Origin: Desulfobacterales bacterium
GTDB taxonomy: Bacteria; Desulfobacterota; Syntrophobacteria; B119-G9
Direction of reading: 5' to 3'
Assembly (NCBI GenBank): GCA_026983715.1
Contig: JALSTM010000227.1
Span: 1 to 36,758 of the forward strand
Length of the DNA stretch: 36,758 nt
Of the stretch, positions 17,826 through 26,799 are shown in pieces. Position 1 is the stretch's first letter, and the number at the start of each line of letters is the position of its first letter. The notes beneath the pieces were generated by a model that worked only from the letters and a program-made list of their open reading frames with translations, did no database searches and had not been told where the DNA came from. Position numbers and translations under genes: made by a program.

Positions 17826-19220
17826 TTATTTCCCAATGCAAAACTGGCTGAATATGTGATCCAGAATATCTTCTCCTACGTTTTCACCGACTATTTCAGA
17901 TAGTTTGTCCATTGCCTGGTGAAGTTCAAAAGCGATTAATTCAGGGCTATCTCCGCGTCTTAGCAAAGTGATGGCATTGTTGATATATTCTGCTGTTTGT
18001 TCCAGGCATTTCTTGTGTCTCAGGTTTGGAGCAAGCAATGATCTATCGTAGTCTATTCGGGCTTTTATTACTTGTTCGAAGATTTGTTCTTCAAGGTTAC
18101 CGAGGCCGGTTCCTTCTCGAACCGAAACAGGTACAACAGGAAAGGAGTGAAATGCTTTTTCCACCTCTGCCTTGTTAACTTTTTCAGGGAGATCGATTTT
18201 ATTTAAAACGATAAGTCCTTCCTTGTCCTTCACTTCCTCATAAATTTCAAAGTCTTCTTTTTCGAGTGGCATACTGCCATCGATTACAAACAATACAAAA
18301 TCAGCCTCGGCAAGCCTACCCCTTGCCCTTGTAATGCCCAGGGCTTCCACCTTGTCTCCTGGTGCCCTTAAGCCGGCAGTATCGATAATGTGAATTGGTA
18401 TACCTTTTAGCGAGAAGGATTCTTCTATGGTGTCTCGTGTTGTGCCAGGTATCTCGGACACAATGGCCCTGTCTTCTCGAAGTAGGGCATTCAATAAGGA
18501 AGATTTGCCAACGTTGGGCTTGCCCACGATCACCATTTTTAGTCCTTCGCGAAGGATGCGCCCGCTGTCATAGTTAGAAAGAGTTTCTTTTATTGGGTTG
18601 AGAATTTTATGTTGGAGATCTCTTACAAGTCTGTCAGTTTCTGTTTCTTCTTCTATGTCTTCCGGGAAATCGATACATGCTTCAATATAAACCAGCACGT
18701 TTGTTAATGCAGATCGCCATTTGTCGATTTGATCATGGAATTTTCCCCGGAGGTATTGGGCAGCTAGTTCTATGCCACGTTCAGATTTTGTCTTGATAAG
18801 ATCGATGATGGCTTCTGCTTGGGTGAGATCGATTCTTCCGTTAAGAAAGGCTCTCCTGGTAAACTCTCCTGGTTCGGCCATCCTGGCTCCGCTTTCTAGA
18901 ACGAGATCAAGAATTCGCTTGTAAACCATGGGGCCGCCGTGGCAGTTTATCTCCACTACATCTTCTCTTGTGTAGGTCCTGGGAGCCCGCATGTAGGAAA
19001 GGAGAACCTCATCAAGTACGGCACCACTTCTAGGGTCTACGATTGTTCCGTAATAGAGACGGTGAGATTCAAAGGAATCTACTGGTGGACTGCGCTTGAA
19101 CAGTCTTCTTGCTATTTGGAGAGCATCGGAACCGCTGATCTTTATGATCCCGATGCCTCCTTCTCCAACCGGGGTTGCCAGCGCACAAATGGTATCATCG
19201 AAAGAGTGTACGCTACTCAT
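17826..19220 (-). CDS. mnmE: tRNA uridine-5-carboxymethylaminomethyl modification GTPase MnmE
   Basis: With MnmG it modifies wobble U34 of certain tRNAs, using GTP and a folate one-carbon unit. The N-terminal folate domain begins DTICALATPVGEGGIGIIKISG. The helical domain contains the inserted G domain: GKPNVGKSSLLN (G1), PGTTRDT, DTAG (G3), NKID (G4). The C-terminus is the diagnostic FCIGK. The track adds 37 residues that overlap jag by 119 bp. ATG 19220 has GGGAAGAG upstream, overlaps the jag stop by only 8 bp, and gives 464 aa, the usual length. Confidence 0.96.
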   Translation of the reverse strand: MSSVHSFDDTICALATPVGEGGIGIIKISGSDALQIARRLFKRSPPVDSFESHRLYYGTIVDPRSGAVLDEVLLSYMRAPRTYTREDVVEINCHGGPMVYKRILDLVLESGARMAEPGEFTRRAFLNGRIDLTQAEAIIDLIKTKSERGIELAAQYLRGKFHDQIDKWRSALTNVLVYIEACIDFPEDIEEETETDRLVRDLQHKILNPIKETLSNYDSGRILREGLKMVIVGKPNVGKSSLLNALLREDRAIVSEIPGTTRDTIEESFSLKGIPIHIIDTAGLRAPGDKVEALGITRARGRLAEADFVLFVIDGSMPLEKEDFEIYEEVKDKEGLIVLNKIDLPEKVNKAEVEKAFHSFPVVPVSVREGTGLGNLEEQIFEQVIKARIDYDRSLLAPNLRHKKCLEQTAEYINNAITLLRRGDSPELIAFELHQAMDKLSEIVGENVGEDILDHIFSQFCIGK

Positions 19221-19923
19221 CTCTTCCCGCTTGAGGCGGATCTTTTCGGGAACTGGAACCCTGTGCTCCGCCTCTGGTTGAGTTTCCCTTTCTAACGGGG
19301 AAAACCACAACTTTCCGAAAAGCCCCTTCACCCTTGCTCTTTGTTCTAACTCCTTTTTCCTTTTTAAGCGTCAGGTGAATAATCCTCCTGTCGTGAGCAT
19401 TCATGGGGCTGCTTGCAACGGGTTTACTCGACTTTCTTGCTTTCCGTCCCAATTGCTTGGCCAGGTCAACAAGGGACTTCTTACGCCTTTCTCGGTAGTT
19501 TTCTGAATCAACCACGATGGGCAGGCACCGTGATATTTCTTTTTTGACAATCTTGTTAACTATGTACTGCAGAGCGTCCAAGGTTTGGCCACGACGCCCA
19601 ATGAAGAGCCCTGAGCCATTACTAATGATGTCAAGGTAAATCTGGTCATTTTTTACGCTACCTTCCACCACTACTGGGACGTCGAAGGTATTCAAAATGT
19701 TTTCCAAAACTTCCTTGGCCAGTTTTACCTGGTCATCGGGCAACATTTCCTTTGGACTGACCCTTATTCTTGCCTTCCTCGTGCCAACAATACCGAAAAT
19801 CCCGCTTGACCCTGATGTGATTACGTCGATTTGAAGTTGCTCTCTTTTAAGGTTGAGTTCTCTGCACGCTTTATCTATAGCTTCTTCAACCGTCTTACCC
19901 TCAAATTCCCTGGATTCAACCAT
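19213..19923 (-). CDS. jag: Jag/KhpB-type RNA-binding protein (Jag-N, KH, R3H)
   Basis: Cytosolic RNA-binding protein usually encoded beside yidC. N-terminal Jag domain (FEGKTVEEAIDKACREL), KH domain with the GxxG-like loop IGRRGQTLDALQYIVNK, and R3H domain with RERRKKSLVDLA and AHDRRIIH. After R3H come about 40 basic, low-complexity residues. The track start (19953) adds ten residues; ATG 19923 has GGAGGA at proper spacing, so 236 aa is preferred. Its stop overlaps the mnmE start, implying coupling. Confidence 0.92.
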   Translation of the reverse strand: MVESREFEGKTVEEAIDKACRELNLKREQLQIDVITSGSSGIFGIVGTRKARIRVSPKEMLPDDQVKLAKEVLENILNTFDVPVVVEGSVKNDQIYLDIISNGSGLFIGRRGQTLDALQYIVNKIVKKEISRCLPIVVDSENYRERRKKSLVDLAKQLGRKARKSSKPVASSPMNAHDRRIIHLTLKKEKGVRTKSKGEGAFRKVVVFPVRKGNSTRGGAQGSSSRKDPPQAGRDE

Positions 19924-20053
19924 CTTGTTCCTCCGTCTTAGAAACCTTCCCACACCCTTGCATATCAGCAGCTTAACGTATTGGTTTCTTCATGTTTTCC
20001 ACAACAATCACATTCCCGTACCGTTTCGTGAAAGATTCTCTGTCTTTTTGTCT

Positions 20054-21721
20054 CTACGCTTTTTTGTTAATCAAATACTGCTGACCAATCGATAGAATGT
20101 TATTTACCAGCCAGTAAAGTACTAGGCCGGAAGGGAAGTTTACAAAAAATACTGTGAACACAACTGGCATCAGTAGCATCATTTTTTCTTGCCGTGGATC
20201 GCCACCCGTGGGAGTCATTTTTTGCTGGATGAACATGGAAACGCCCATAAGGATCGTAAGAACCGGCAATCCCCCGAGATAGGGGATGTTAAAACCGATA
20301 TTGAGGCGATCCGGGGCTGAGAGATCATTGATCCACAGACAAAAGGGAGCATGCCTCAGTTCTATTGCTCCGTACAGCATCCTGTAGAGGGCAAAAAACA
20401 CGGGGATTTGTAAAATCATCGGTAAACATCCCCCTACAGGGTTGACTTTGTAGGTACGATAGAGATTCATTAGCTCCTGGTTCATCTTTTCTCTATCGTT
20501 TTTATACTTCTCTCTAATGGCAGCCATCTTCGGCTGCAGCTTCTTCATGGTCTTCATCGACTCGTAACTCTTATGAGTCAATGGCCAGAACAAAATCTTA
20601 ATAACGACCGTTACAATAATAATTGCTATGCCGTAGTTGTGAACATACTTGTAAATATAGTCCATAAACCACAAGAGCGGTTTCGCAATTATATCGAACC
20701 ACCCAAAGTTGACCGATTTTGCCAGATCGTAGTTTGCTTCCTTTAGAACAGTTAGATCCTTGGGACCGATAAAAAATCTCAGGTCGAAATCTTTCTTATC
20801 ACCGGGTTTAACGAAGAATCGAGGTGTAAAAAACACGGTCCTAACGAGATGTGTGTTTTCATCTACCATTACCAAGGATACACTGTATCCGTTCTCCGAA
20901 CGGGGAATCATCGCACTTATAAAATAGTTGTTTTCGTAACCTATCCACTTGAAAGGGCCTGGAATCTTCGGTGCCGATTTGCGTATTTTCTTTTCATTGT
21001 ATTCGTGGAGGCCTTTCTTGGACAAAACGGCTACTCTGTTGGCATTCAGCCGGCTTTGCTTCTTTTCGTACGGTGTGTTGAACATGTTTATCGTGAGAGT
21101 ATCCGATAGTGCTTTGGTCCCCGTATTTTCTAGGGTTACATCCATGTCGAACAGATAGTTGTCAGGGTAAAAAGTAAAAGTTTTGATAACTTTTATTCCC
21201 TTCGGTGACTCAGCACTAAGCACGAGTTTTGCCTCTTTGGTGCCAGGATCTACCACCAGTTTGTCTGTGCTAGCCTTGTATTCGGTGTACCCTATCGCTG
21301 CATCAGAATCATTAAGCAATTCCGTAAAAAAAGGATAGTATCCTACGTCTTTTATCGTAACTAGCTCCTTGGGAGGAGAATCCTTTTCAATGTTTTCCCT
21401 GTATTTTTTTAGTTTAAAACTCTTAAGTAACCCACCCTTTGTGGAAAAAACAGCCCTGAAGTTTGGGGTTTCCACAACCACTGTCTTTCCGGTAATCTTT
21501 TGAGGAGGAGTTATAGGGGCAGGATTGATAGTTTTCTCCTTCTCCGTGGGAGCCTTTTTTGCGGTTTCCTTTACCTCTCTTTTTTGTTTCTTTTTAACCT
21601 TTTGGGTAGCTTCTGTTTTTTGCTTTGTTTTAGCCTTTTGTGGTGGCTTGTAAAACATAGATTGCCAGACCAGCAATACCAACAAACTGAGGGCAAAAGC
21701 CAATAGAGTTCTTTTCTCCAT
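20054..21721 (-). CDS. yidC: Membrane protein insertase YidC
   Basis: Inserts proteins into the inner membrane, alone or with SecYEG. 555 aa, Gram-negative type. An N-terminal membrane anchor (LLAFALSLLVLLVWQSMFY) is followed by a Lys/Thr-rich linker (about 27-75), the large periplasmic P1 domain (VVVETPNFRAVFSTKGG, FKWIGYENNYFISAMIP) and the conserved five-helix core (NYGIAIIIVTVVIKILFWPLTHKSYESMKTMKKLQP, NPVGGCLPMILQIPVFFALYRML). It ends with the basic LINKKA. GGAGGA lies 10 nt upstream of the ATG. It lies between yidD and jag. Confidence 0.98.
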   Translation of the reverse strand: MEKRTLLAFALSLLVLLVWQSMFYKPPQKAKTKQKTEATQKVKKKQKREVKETAKKAPTEKEKTINPAPITPPQKITGKTVVVETPNFRAVFSTKGGLLKSFKLKKYRENIEKDSPPKELVTIKDVGYYPFFTELLNDSDAAIGYTEYKASTDKLVVDPGTKEAKLVLSAESPKGIKVIKTFTFYPDNYLFDMDVTLENTGTKALSDTLTINMFNTPYEKKQSRLNANRVAVLSKKGLHEYNEKKIRKSAPKIPGPFKWIGYENNYFISAMIPRSENGYSVSLVMVDENTHLVRTVFFTPRFFVKPGDKKDFDLRFFIGPKDLTVLKEANYDLAKSVNFGWFDIIAKPLLWFMDYIYKYVHNYGIAIIIVTVVIKILFWPLTHKSYESMKTMKKLQPKMAAIREKYKNDREKMNQELMNLYRTYKVNPVGGCLPMILQIPVFFALYRMLYGAIELRHAPFCLWINDLSAPDRLNIGFNIPYLGGLPVLTILMGVSMFIQQKMTPTGGDPRQEKMMLLMPVVFTVFFVNFPSGLVLYWLVNNILSIGQQYLINKKA

Positions 21722-21754
21722 GATCTGGAAATTCCTCCGGTTTTTCCATACAAG

Positions 21755-21979
21755 TTATTTGCAGTATTTCTCAACGGGATCATATCCACCGGGATGGAAG
21801 GGATGGCAACGCAAGATACGCCAGAGGGCTAGAATCGTCCCTTTTGCCACGCCGAACGTTGCAATGGCTTCGCAGGCAAACTGGGAACAGGTAGGCTCAA
21901 ATCTACAGCACGGTTGCTTCAATGGCGACACAAATCTCTGATAAAAGCGAATTGTATTGATCAAGAGTGATTTTATCAT
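21755..21979 (-). CDS. yidD: Membrane protein insertion efficiency factor YidD
   Basis: Small amphipathic protein that assists YidC-dependent insertion. About 74 aa, carrying the family pattern IRFYQRFVSPL, CCRFEPTCSQFACEAI and RILRCHPFHPGGYDPV. Conserved cysteines are in place. The track begins three codons earlier (21988); the ATG at 21979 forms an ATGA overlap with the rnpA stop and matches the usual family start, but neither has a clear Shine-Dalgarno. Confidence 0.94.
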   Translation of the reverse strand: MIKSLLINTIRFYQRFVSPLKQPCCRFEPTCSQFACEAIATFGVAKGTILALWRILRCHPFHPGGYDPVEKYCK

Positions 21980-22356
21980 GTTCTGCATAAATCCGGCTTG
22001 GTTAAAATCGGCAGAAGCTCTTTTGTTATGCTACTGGTATCAAGCCGGTTCGCCCCTTTCTTGGCTATGATCAAAATGTCTTTCGGGGGAGGTGCAAACT
22101 TTGCCTTGTTCAACCTGAAAAATTCTCGAACACATCTTTTTATGCGGTTGCGGCGAACCGCATTGCCTATTTTCCTGCTCGCAATTATCCCCAACCGGTT
22201 ATGGTGCAAGCCATTGGGTTTCACAAGCAGAATAAAATTTCTCGTAGATATCCGTTTACCCTCTTTCTTGACAGCGAGAAAATCTCTTTGACTCCGAATT
22301 CGTTCATTCTTTTTAAAAGAAAATTCCCCCACGAGATCATGCGCGACTGCGTGCAC
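21976..22356 (-). CDS. rnpA: Ribonuclease P protein component
   Basis: Protein subunit of RNase P, which matures tRNA 5' ends with the M1 RNA. Signature: ERIRSQRDFLAVKKEGKR at the N-terminus and the RNR motif in GNAVRRNRIKRCVREFFR, then DILIIAKKGAN. 126 aa using a GTG start at 22356, without a good Shine-Dalgarno; a second GTG eight codons on (VGEFSF) is also possible. It lies 65 bp after rpmH and overlaps yidD by 4 bp. Confidence 0.95.
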   Translation of the reverse strand: MHAVAHDLVGEFSFKKNERIRSQRDFLAVKKEGKRISTRNFILLVKPNGLHHNRLGIIASRKIGNAVRRNRIKRCVREFFRLNKAKFAPPPKDILIIAKKGANRLDTSSITKELLPILTKPDLCRT

Positions 22357-22421
22357 CTTTAATAGATTTCTTGCGTAAGCTCATCCGACCATCCCTTGTC
22401 GTTTTATCCTTTTTTATCCAA

Positions 22422-22556
22422 TTACACAGATAATCGGTGCCTCCCTTTAGCTCTTCGCCGCTTTATTACCTTTTGACCTCCCTTTGTTGACATTCTCACG
22501 CGAAACCCGTGTGTCCTTTTACGTCTCAAGTTGTTCGGCTGATACGTCCTTTTCAT
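22422..22556 (-). CDS. rpmH: 50S ribosomal protein L34
   Basis: Below the length cutoff of the ORF track. Translating the minus strand from the ATG at 22556 gives 44 residues starting [19 protein letters not shown] and ending GRHRLSV followed by TAA, the complete, canonical L34 sequence and length. GGAAGAGAG precedes the ATG. First gene of the rpmH-rnpA-yidD-yidC-jag-mnmE-rsmG operon. Confidence 0.98.
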   Translation of the reverse strand: MKRTYQPNNLRRKRTHGFRVRMSTKGGQKVIKRRRAKGRHRLSV

Positions 22557-22661
22557 GAATCTCTCTTCCTTCTAGCTACTTAGTTAAATACCCGCATCGA
22601 TATATTGAATCCCGTACTTCTCATGGCCGGAAAATATGGCTGAGAATCATAAATTGGTTTT

Positions 22662-22689
22662 TCTATCGGATTTTGTCCGAATTTGTCAA
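22662..22689 (-). promoter_or_regulatory. Candidate rpmH promoter with inverted repeat in the spacer
   Basis: On the minus strand a perfect -35 TTGACA (plus 22684-22689) is followed after 16 bp by GATAGA (22662-22667), giving a leader of about 100 nt before rpmH. The spacer contains TCGGA-CAAAA-TCCGA (22666-22680), a 5-bp inverted repeat that partly covers the -10 and could be an operator. Confidence 0.5.
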
Positions 22690-22795
22690 GAACTAAAAAT
22701 TGTTGTAACTGGCTAAGCGCAATAATTAAAAAACATTATCATATAAAGTACAATTTTGCCAATCTAATGAAATAATTTCACCGGTCACAGAAGAA

Positions 22796-22835
22796 CAAAA
22801 AAAGAGCCCTCACCATGACGGCTAATGATGAGGGC
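22796..22835 (-). terminator. Intrinsic terminator on the minus strand
   Basis: GCCCTCA (22806-22812) pairs with TGAGGGC (22829-22835), extended past a mismatch by CAT/ATG, and on the minus strand is followed by TCTTTTTTTG. This is the clearest terminator in the window and has no annotated gene feeding it. Confidence 0.8.
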
Positions 22836-22904
22836 CTGGATAGGGGATGGGAGGGTGCCAATGTCACCACTGTGTATTGGAGAGAGCAAAGAAAGTGCCA
22901 AAAG
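22797..22904 (-). ncRNA. Candidate small RNA divergent from nrdJ
   Basis: The minus strand has a TATAAT hexamer (plus 22908-22913) without a clear -35, then about 105 nt with no ORF, ending in a strong intrinsic terminator at 22796-22835. The nearest minus-strand gene, rpmH, starts about 240 bp beyond the terminator and has its own promoter, so the transcript would be free-standing. It contains two TTGGCAC boxes and a C-rich run (CACCCTCCCATCCCC) that could pair with Shine-Dalgarno sequences. It matches no RNA family I recognise. Prediction only. Confidence 0.4.
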
Positions 22905-22988
22905 TTTATTATAGCCAAAGAATTTGCGCGGCGGATCTACCCACAACGTATTGTCATAACGTAATGATATTATGGTTATTATTTCTCT

Positions 22989-23017
22989 TTGACTATTTTA
23001 GAGGTGTACATTAAGAT
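22989..23017 (+). promoter_or_regulatory. Candidate nrdJ promoter
   Basis: TTGACT (22989-22994), 17-bp spacer, TAAGAT (23012-23017). This gives a start near 23024 and a leader of about 70 nt. The leader begins with GGTGCCAAT, a word repeated at 22854-22862. No cobalamin riboswitch and no clean pair of NrdR boxes is visible. Confidence 0.45.
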
Positions 23018-23092
23018 TACGGTGCCAATCTGGAAGCCGGTCTTGTTAAAAATTTATTGACATATATTGACCATTTTTTGACTAGTGGTAAG

Positions 23093-25330
23093 ATGGATAG
23101 AATACCCCCGACAGTTAAGCCTTTGGAAATATCTTCAAATGCACTTGTTGTCTTAAAAAAACGCTATCTTAAGAAGAATGAAAAGGGAGAACCCGCTGAA
23201 ACTCCAGAGGAGCTTTTCTGGAGAGTGGCGAGGGCAGTAGCTTCTGCCGATGAGAAATTTGACCCCTCCGCGGACCTCGTTGAAATCGCTACCAGGTTTT
23301 ACAATCTTATGGTAACACTAAAATTCCTCCCCAATTCCCCGACATTGATGAATGCAGGACGGAGACTTGGGCAATTATCGGCCTGTTTTGTTCTTCCCGT
23401 TGAGGACTCAATAGAAAGTATCTTCGAAGCAGTTAAAAATACAGCAATAATTCATAAGAGCGGAGGAGGAACGGGGTTTTCTTTTTCGAAGATAAGACCG
23501 GAAAACGACCAGGTCCTATCCACTCAAGGAATTTCAAGTGGTCCTGTATCCTTTATGGCGATATTTGACGTCGCCACCGAGACCATAAAGCAGGGTGGCA
23601 CCCGCAGAGGCGCAAATATGGGGATACTGAGAGTTGATCATCCTGATATCGAGAAATTTGTTACCTGTAAGCGGGATCCGAACAAATTTAATAATTTTAA
23701 TCTATCGGTTGCAGTAACGGACAGTTTCATGGAAGCTGTTGATAGAGACATAGAGTGGGGACTGGTTAATCCCAGGACCGGGGATCAGGTAAGGCGCGTT
23801 TCTGCTAAAGCGTTGTTCGATACAATTGTAGAAAGTGCTTGGGAAAGTGGTGAGCCAGGTCTTATTTTCCTGGATGCGATCAACCGCGCTAACCCTACGC
23901 CCCACGTGGGAGAAATAGAGGCGACGAACCCTTGTGGGGAGCAACCATTACTTCCCTATGAATCCTGTAACCTCGGTTCTATCAACGTTTCCAGGGTAGT
24001 TAGAGACCGCTTCCCTGCTCTGGAAGAATTTTCGGACGTGCGTGAATTTCTCAGTAAGGCCATAGATTTTTCTGAATTGAAGCAAATCATCTGGGATGCA
24101 GTTCATTTCCTCGACAACGTTATAGAGATAAACAGGTATCCGCTTCCCGAGATCGAAGCCAAAACCAGGGGAAACCGGAAAATTGGCCTCGGAATCATGG
24201 GCTTTGCGGACATGTTGATAAAGCTAAATGTTCGCTACGATTCTGAGATGGCTGAGAAGATAGCCAGGGAAATAATGTCTTTCGTCCAGGAAGAATCAAA
24301 GGCTGCATCAGCGAGCCTGGGGGAAAAAAGGGGGAACTTCCCCAATTACCATGGTTCTGTTTACGACAACCCCGAAACTCCTTACATGCGAAATGCAACC
24401 ACCACGACTATTGCTCCCACAGGTACCATAAGCATTATAGCTGGGTGCTCAAGCGGGATTGAACCTATATTTGCAGTATCCTTTGTCCGGAAGGTTTTAG
24501 ATGGCCAGGAACTGGTAGAAATCAATCCGCTGTTTGAAAAAGCAGCAAAAGAGATGGGGTTTTATAGTCAAGAACTTTTTAAGAAGGTTTCGGAAAAAGG
24601 TAGCATAAAGGAGATGGAGGAAGTCCCTCGCAGCGTGAGGGATGTCTTCGTTACGGCCAGGGATATTAGTCCTGGTTGGCATCTCAGAATACAGGCGGCC
24701 TTTCAAAGATATACAGATAACGCTGTTAGCAAGACCATTAATTTTCCGTTTAAAGCCAGTGTGGAAGATGTTCGGAAGGCATATCTGCTGGCTTATGAAC
24801 TTGGATGCAAGGGGATAACGATTTATAGGGACAGATCAAGGGCAGATCAGGTTTTGAGCACACCTGTGCATCCAAAGTACCCCCAGGTGGAACCTCGTCC
24901 GAGACCGGACAGGACGGTAGGAGTAACAGAGCGAATATCTACGGGATGCGGCAAACTTTACGTTACGATAAACAGTGATGAATATGGAATATGTGAAGTG
25001 TTTGCCCAGATGGGAAAAGCTGGTGGGTGTGCTTATTCACAGATCGAAGCTACGAGCCGGCTTATCTCTCTTGCACTCAGGTCAGGGGTAAAGGTTGAGT
25101 ACATCGTTAAACAGCTTATGGGTATCCGATGTCCCTCCCCAGTATGGCACAATGGACAACTTGTGGTTTCTTGCTCCGATGCAATTGCAAAGGTGATAAA
25201 TAACTATGCCAAGACGGGGATTACATCTGCTCTGTCAGAGATGGGAGCGTGCCCGGAATGCGGATCGGCAATAGAGCATGAAGGTGGATGTATTGTGTGT
25301 AGGTCGTGTGGATTTACAAGGTGCGGATGA
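23093..25330 (+). CDS. nrdJ: Adenosylcobalamin-dependent (class II) ribonucleotide reductase
   Basis: Reduces ribonucleotides to deoxyribonucleotides through a B12-generated thiyl radical, independent of oxygen. Motifs: [28 protein letters not shown], the specificity/phosphate region ([13 protein letters not shown]), [25 protein letters not shown] and [27 protein letters not shown]-type C-terminal domain ([21 protein letters not shown]) and a terminal zinc ribbon ([21 protein letters not shown]) complete it. The track uses TTG 23057; ATG 23093 starts nearer the conserved region and gives 745 aa. The stop overlaps the endonuclease V start. Confidence 0.96.
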   Translation: MDRIPPTVKPLEISSNALVVLKKRYLKKNEKGEPAETPEELFWRVARAVASADEKFDPSADLVEIATRFYNLMVTLKFLPNSPTLMNAGRRLGQLSACFVLPVEDSIESIFEAVKNTAIIHKSGGGTGFSFSKIRPENDQVLSTQGISSGPVSFMAIFDVATETIKQGGTRRGANMGILRVDHPDIEKFVTCKRDPNKFNNFNLSVAVTDSFMEAVDRDIEWGLVNPRTGDQVRRVSAKALFDTIVESAWESGEPGLIFLDAINRANPTPHVGEIEATNPCGEQPLLPYESCNLGSINVSRVVRDRFPALEEFSDVREFLSKAIDFSELKQIIWDAVHFLDNVIEINRYPLPEIEAKTRGNRKIGLGIMGFADMLIKLNVRYDSEMAEKIAREIMSFVQEESKAASASLGEKRGNFPNYHGSVYDNPETPYMRNATTTTIAPTGTISIIAGCSSGIEPIFAVSFVRKVLDGQELVEINPLFEKAAKEMGFYSQELFKKVSEKGSIKEMEEVPRSVRDVFVTARDISPGWHLRIQAAFQRYTDNAVSKTINFPFKASVEDVRKAYLLAYELGCKGITIYRDRSRADQVLSTPVHPKYPQVEPRPRPDRTVGVTERISTGCGKLYVTINSDEYGICEVFAQMGKAGGCAYSQIEATSRLISLALRSGVKVEYIVKQLMGIRCPSPVWHNGQLVVSCSDAIAKVINNYAKTGITSALSEMGACPECGSAIEHEGGCIVCRSCGFTRCG

Positions 25331-26049
25331 TGAAAAAAGGTAACGTAGAGTATTCTTATTTCGAAGTTGGAGAAAACAGCCTCGCCAAGTGGAATGTATC
25401 ACCGGCTGATGCTATCTCTATTCAGAAAAAACTTGCATCGAGGGTAAAGATATGCCCTCTCCCCCATCGAACTCAATGGATTGCGGCAGCGGATGTTTCC
25501 TATTCCAAGGGAAATGACAAGCTTTTCGCAGCGGTGGTCTTGTGTCATCTTCCTGACTTAACGGTACATGAGCGGCTTGCTGCATCCGCCAGGGTCACCT
25601 TTCCCTACATTCCCGGGTTGCTTTCTTTCAGGGAGACCCCTCTCATCATAGAACTGTGCGAACGTCTTGGGCAGAAACCGGAAATTATTCTTTGCGACGG
25701 ACAGGGGATTGCGCATACGCGTCGTTTTGGACTTGCCTGCCATATAGGGTTGATACTGGATACTCCAAGCATAGGATGTGCAAAAACGAAGCTTGTAGGG
25801 GTTCACAAAGATGTTGGTCCAAGAAAGGGGCAATATCAGTCTCTCTACTACAAAAAAGAAAGGGTCGGGGTTGCTCTAAGAACCCGCACGGGTGTAAAGC
25901 CGATTTACGTTTCTCCCGGACACCTCTCTGACATACCGTCAAGCATCAGGCTGGTGCTCCGGTGCTGTAACTCCTACCGAATCCCAGAACCCATCAGACA
26001 GGCGCATTTGTTGGCAAATAGGGTAAGGACAGACGTGGAAAGCACTTAG
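25327..26049 (+). CDS. nfi: Endonuclease V
   Basis: Cuts DNA one base 3' of deoxyinosine and other deaminated bases to start repair. Family motifs: [10 protein letters not shown] (first catalytic Asp), [11 protein letters not shown] (the PYIP wedge), [21 protein letters not shown] (second Asp) and [10 protein letters not shown]. About 240 aa. ATG 25327 lies in a 4-bp ATGA overlap with nrdJ, with AAGGTG upstream; the track start at 25306 lies wholly inside nrdJ. Its stop is interlocked with the stop of the convergent hydrolase gene. Confidence 0.94.
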   Translation: MMKKGNVEYSYFEVGENSLAKWNVSPADAISIQKKLASRVKICPLPHRTQWIAAADVSYSKGNDKLFAAVVLCHLPDLTVHERLAASARVTFPYIPGLLSFRETPLIIELCERLGQKPEIILCDGQGIAHTRRFGLACHIGLILDTPSIGCAKTKLVGVHKDVGPRKGQYQSLYYKKERVGVALRTRTGVKPIYVSPGHLSDIPSSIRLVLRCCNSYRIPEPIRQAHLLANRVRTDVEST

Positions 26050-26780
26050 AAAAGGTACTTCAAGAACCACCTGCAAGTCAAATCCACGGCAAGTTGCCTG
26101 GCATTTTCGTCAGTGAACCTGTGATCAGCATCGTTCAAAATATGTAATTCTTTCGGTAGTCTGGCACCATTAAAAATTTTGCAGGCATCTAGGGGATCCA
26201 CCAATTCGTCTCTACTTCCGTGTAAGACAAGAATCTGCTCAATATCGTGGAGATGTTCCTCTGGACTATATTTTTCCAAGTCTTCGATAAATTTATCTGA
26301 CGGGATAAAGGGGAGGATAGAACTTTTTCTGATGCGAGAAGCCAGCGGTTTTAAAGAAACAGGGGTTGCCCAGGTAACAAGGGGAAACTTCTTACCGGTT
26401 CTCAAGGCAGCAAGTATTGAAATAAAACCCCCAAGACTTGACCCTACAAGTCCAAACTTGCCGTTGAAATGATCTATTTGTTCCACTGTTTCAATGATGC
26501 TCATAAGATCGTCCAATCGGGCACTCACGTTACTTTCGTGTAATTCTCCCTCGCTATTTCCACACCCTCTGAAATCAAACCTGATGACTCCAATTCCGTG
26601 AGCGACCAGGGCTGAGGCAATAGTCCTATACTTGGTGCTATTTTTATGGCTTAATAAACCGTGACAGCAGATCACTATCGGAAAAGCTGTGATCCCTGGT
26701 CTGTGTAAAACCGCAAATATCTTGTATCCTGAGGAGTTTACCTGGAAGTGATCTGTCATACAGCCATTTCCTAGGTTCAT
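26046..26780 (-). CDS. Alpha/beta hydrolase (acyl-esterase/lipase-like)
   Basis: Cytosolic serine hydrolase of unknown substrate. Oxyanion region CCHGLLSHK, FRGCGNSEGE, the nucleophile elbow GSSLGG (Ser about 115 in the corrected protein), acid in LHGSRDELVDP and histidine in NDADHRF form a complete triad. The track start (26843) overlaps the methyltransferase by 44 bp; the ATG at 26780 has AGGGAGA seven bases upstream and gives 244 aa, leaving a 19-bp gap. Last gene of the gltX group. Confidence 0.88.
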   Translation of the reverse strand: MNLGNGCMTDHFQVNSSGYKIFAVLHRPGITAFPIVICCHGLLSHKNSTKYRTIASALVAHGIGVIRFDFRGCGNSEGELHESNVSARLDDLMSIIETVEQIDHFNGKFGLVGSSLGGFISILAALRTGKKFPLVTWATPVSLKPLASRIRKSSILPFIPSDKFIEDLEKYSPEEHLHDIEQILVLHGSRDELVDPLDACKIFNGARLPKELHILNDADHRFTDENARQLAVDLTCRWFLKYLF

Positions 26781-26799
26781 TTCGCAATCTCCCTGCACT

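Noticed and set aside
23057-23072. NrdR box or promoter -35 (TTGACATATATTGACC) just before nrdJ
   Set aside because: It does not fit the NrdR palindrome without a gap, and no suitable -10 lies between it and the start codon.
22557-23092. Replication origin next to rpmH
   Set aside because: No cluster of TTATCCACA-like boxes; only scattered weak matches such as TGTGTATTG.
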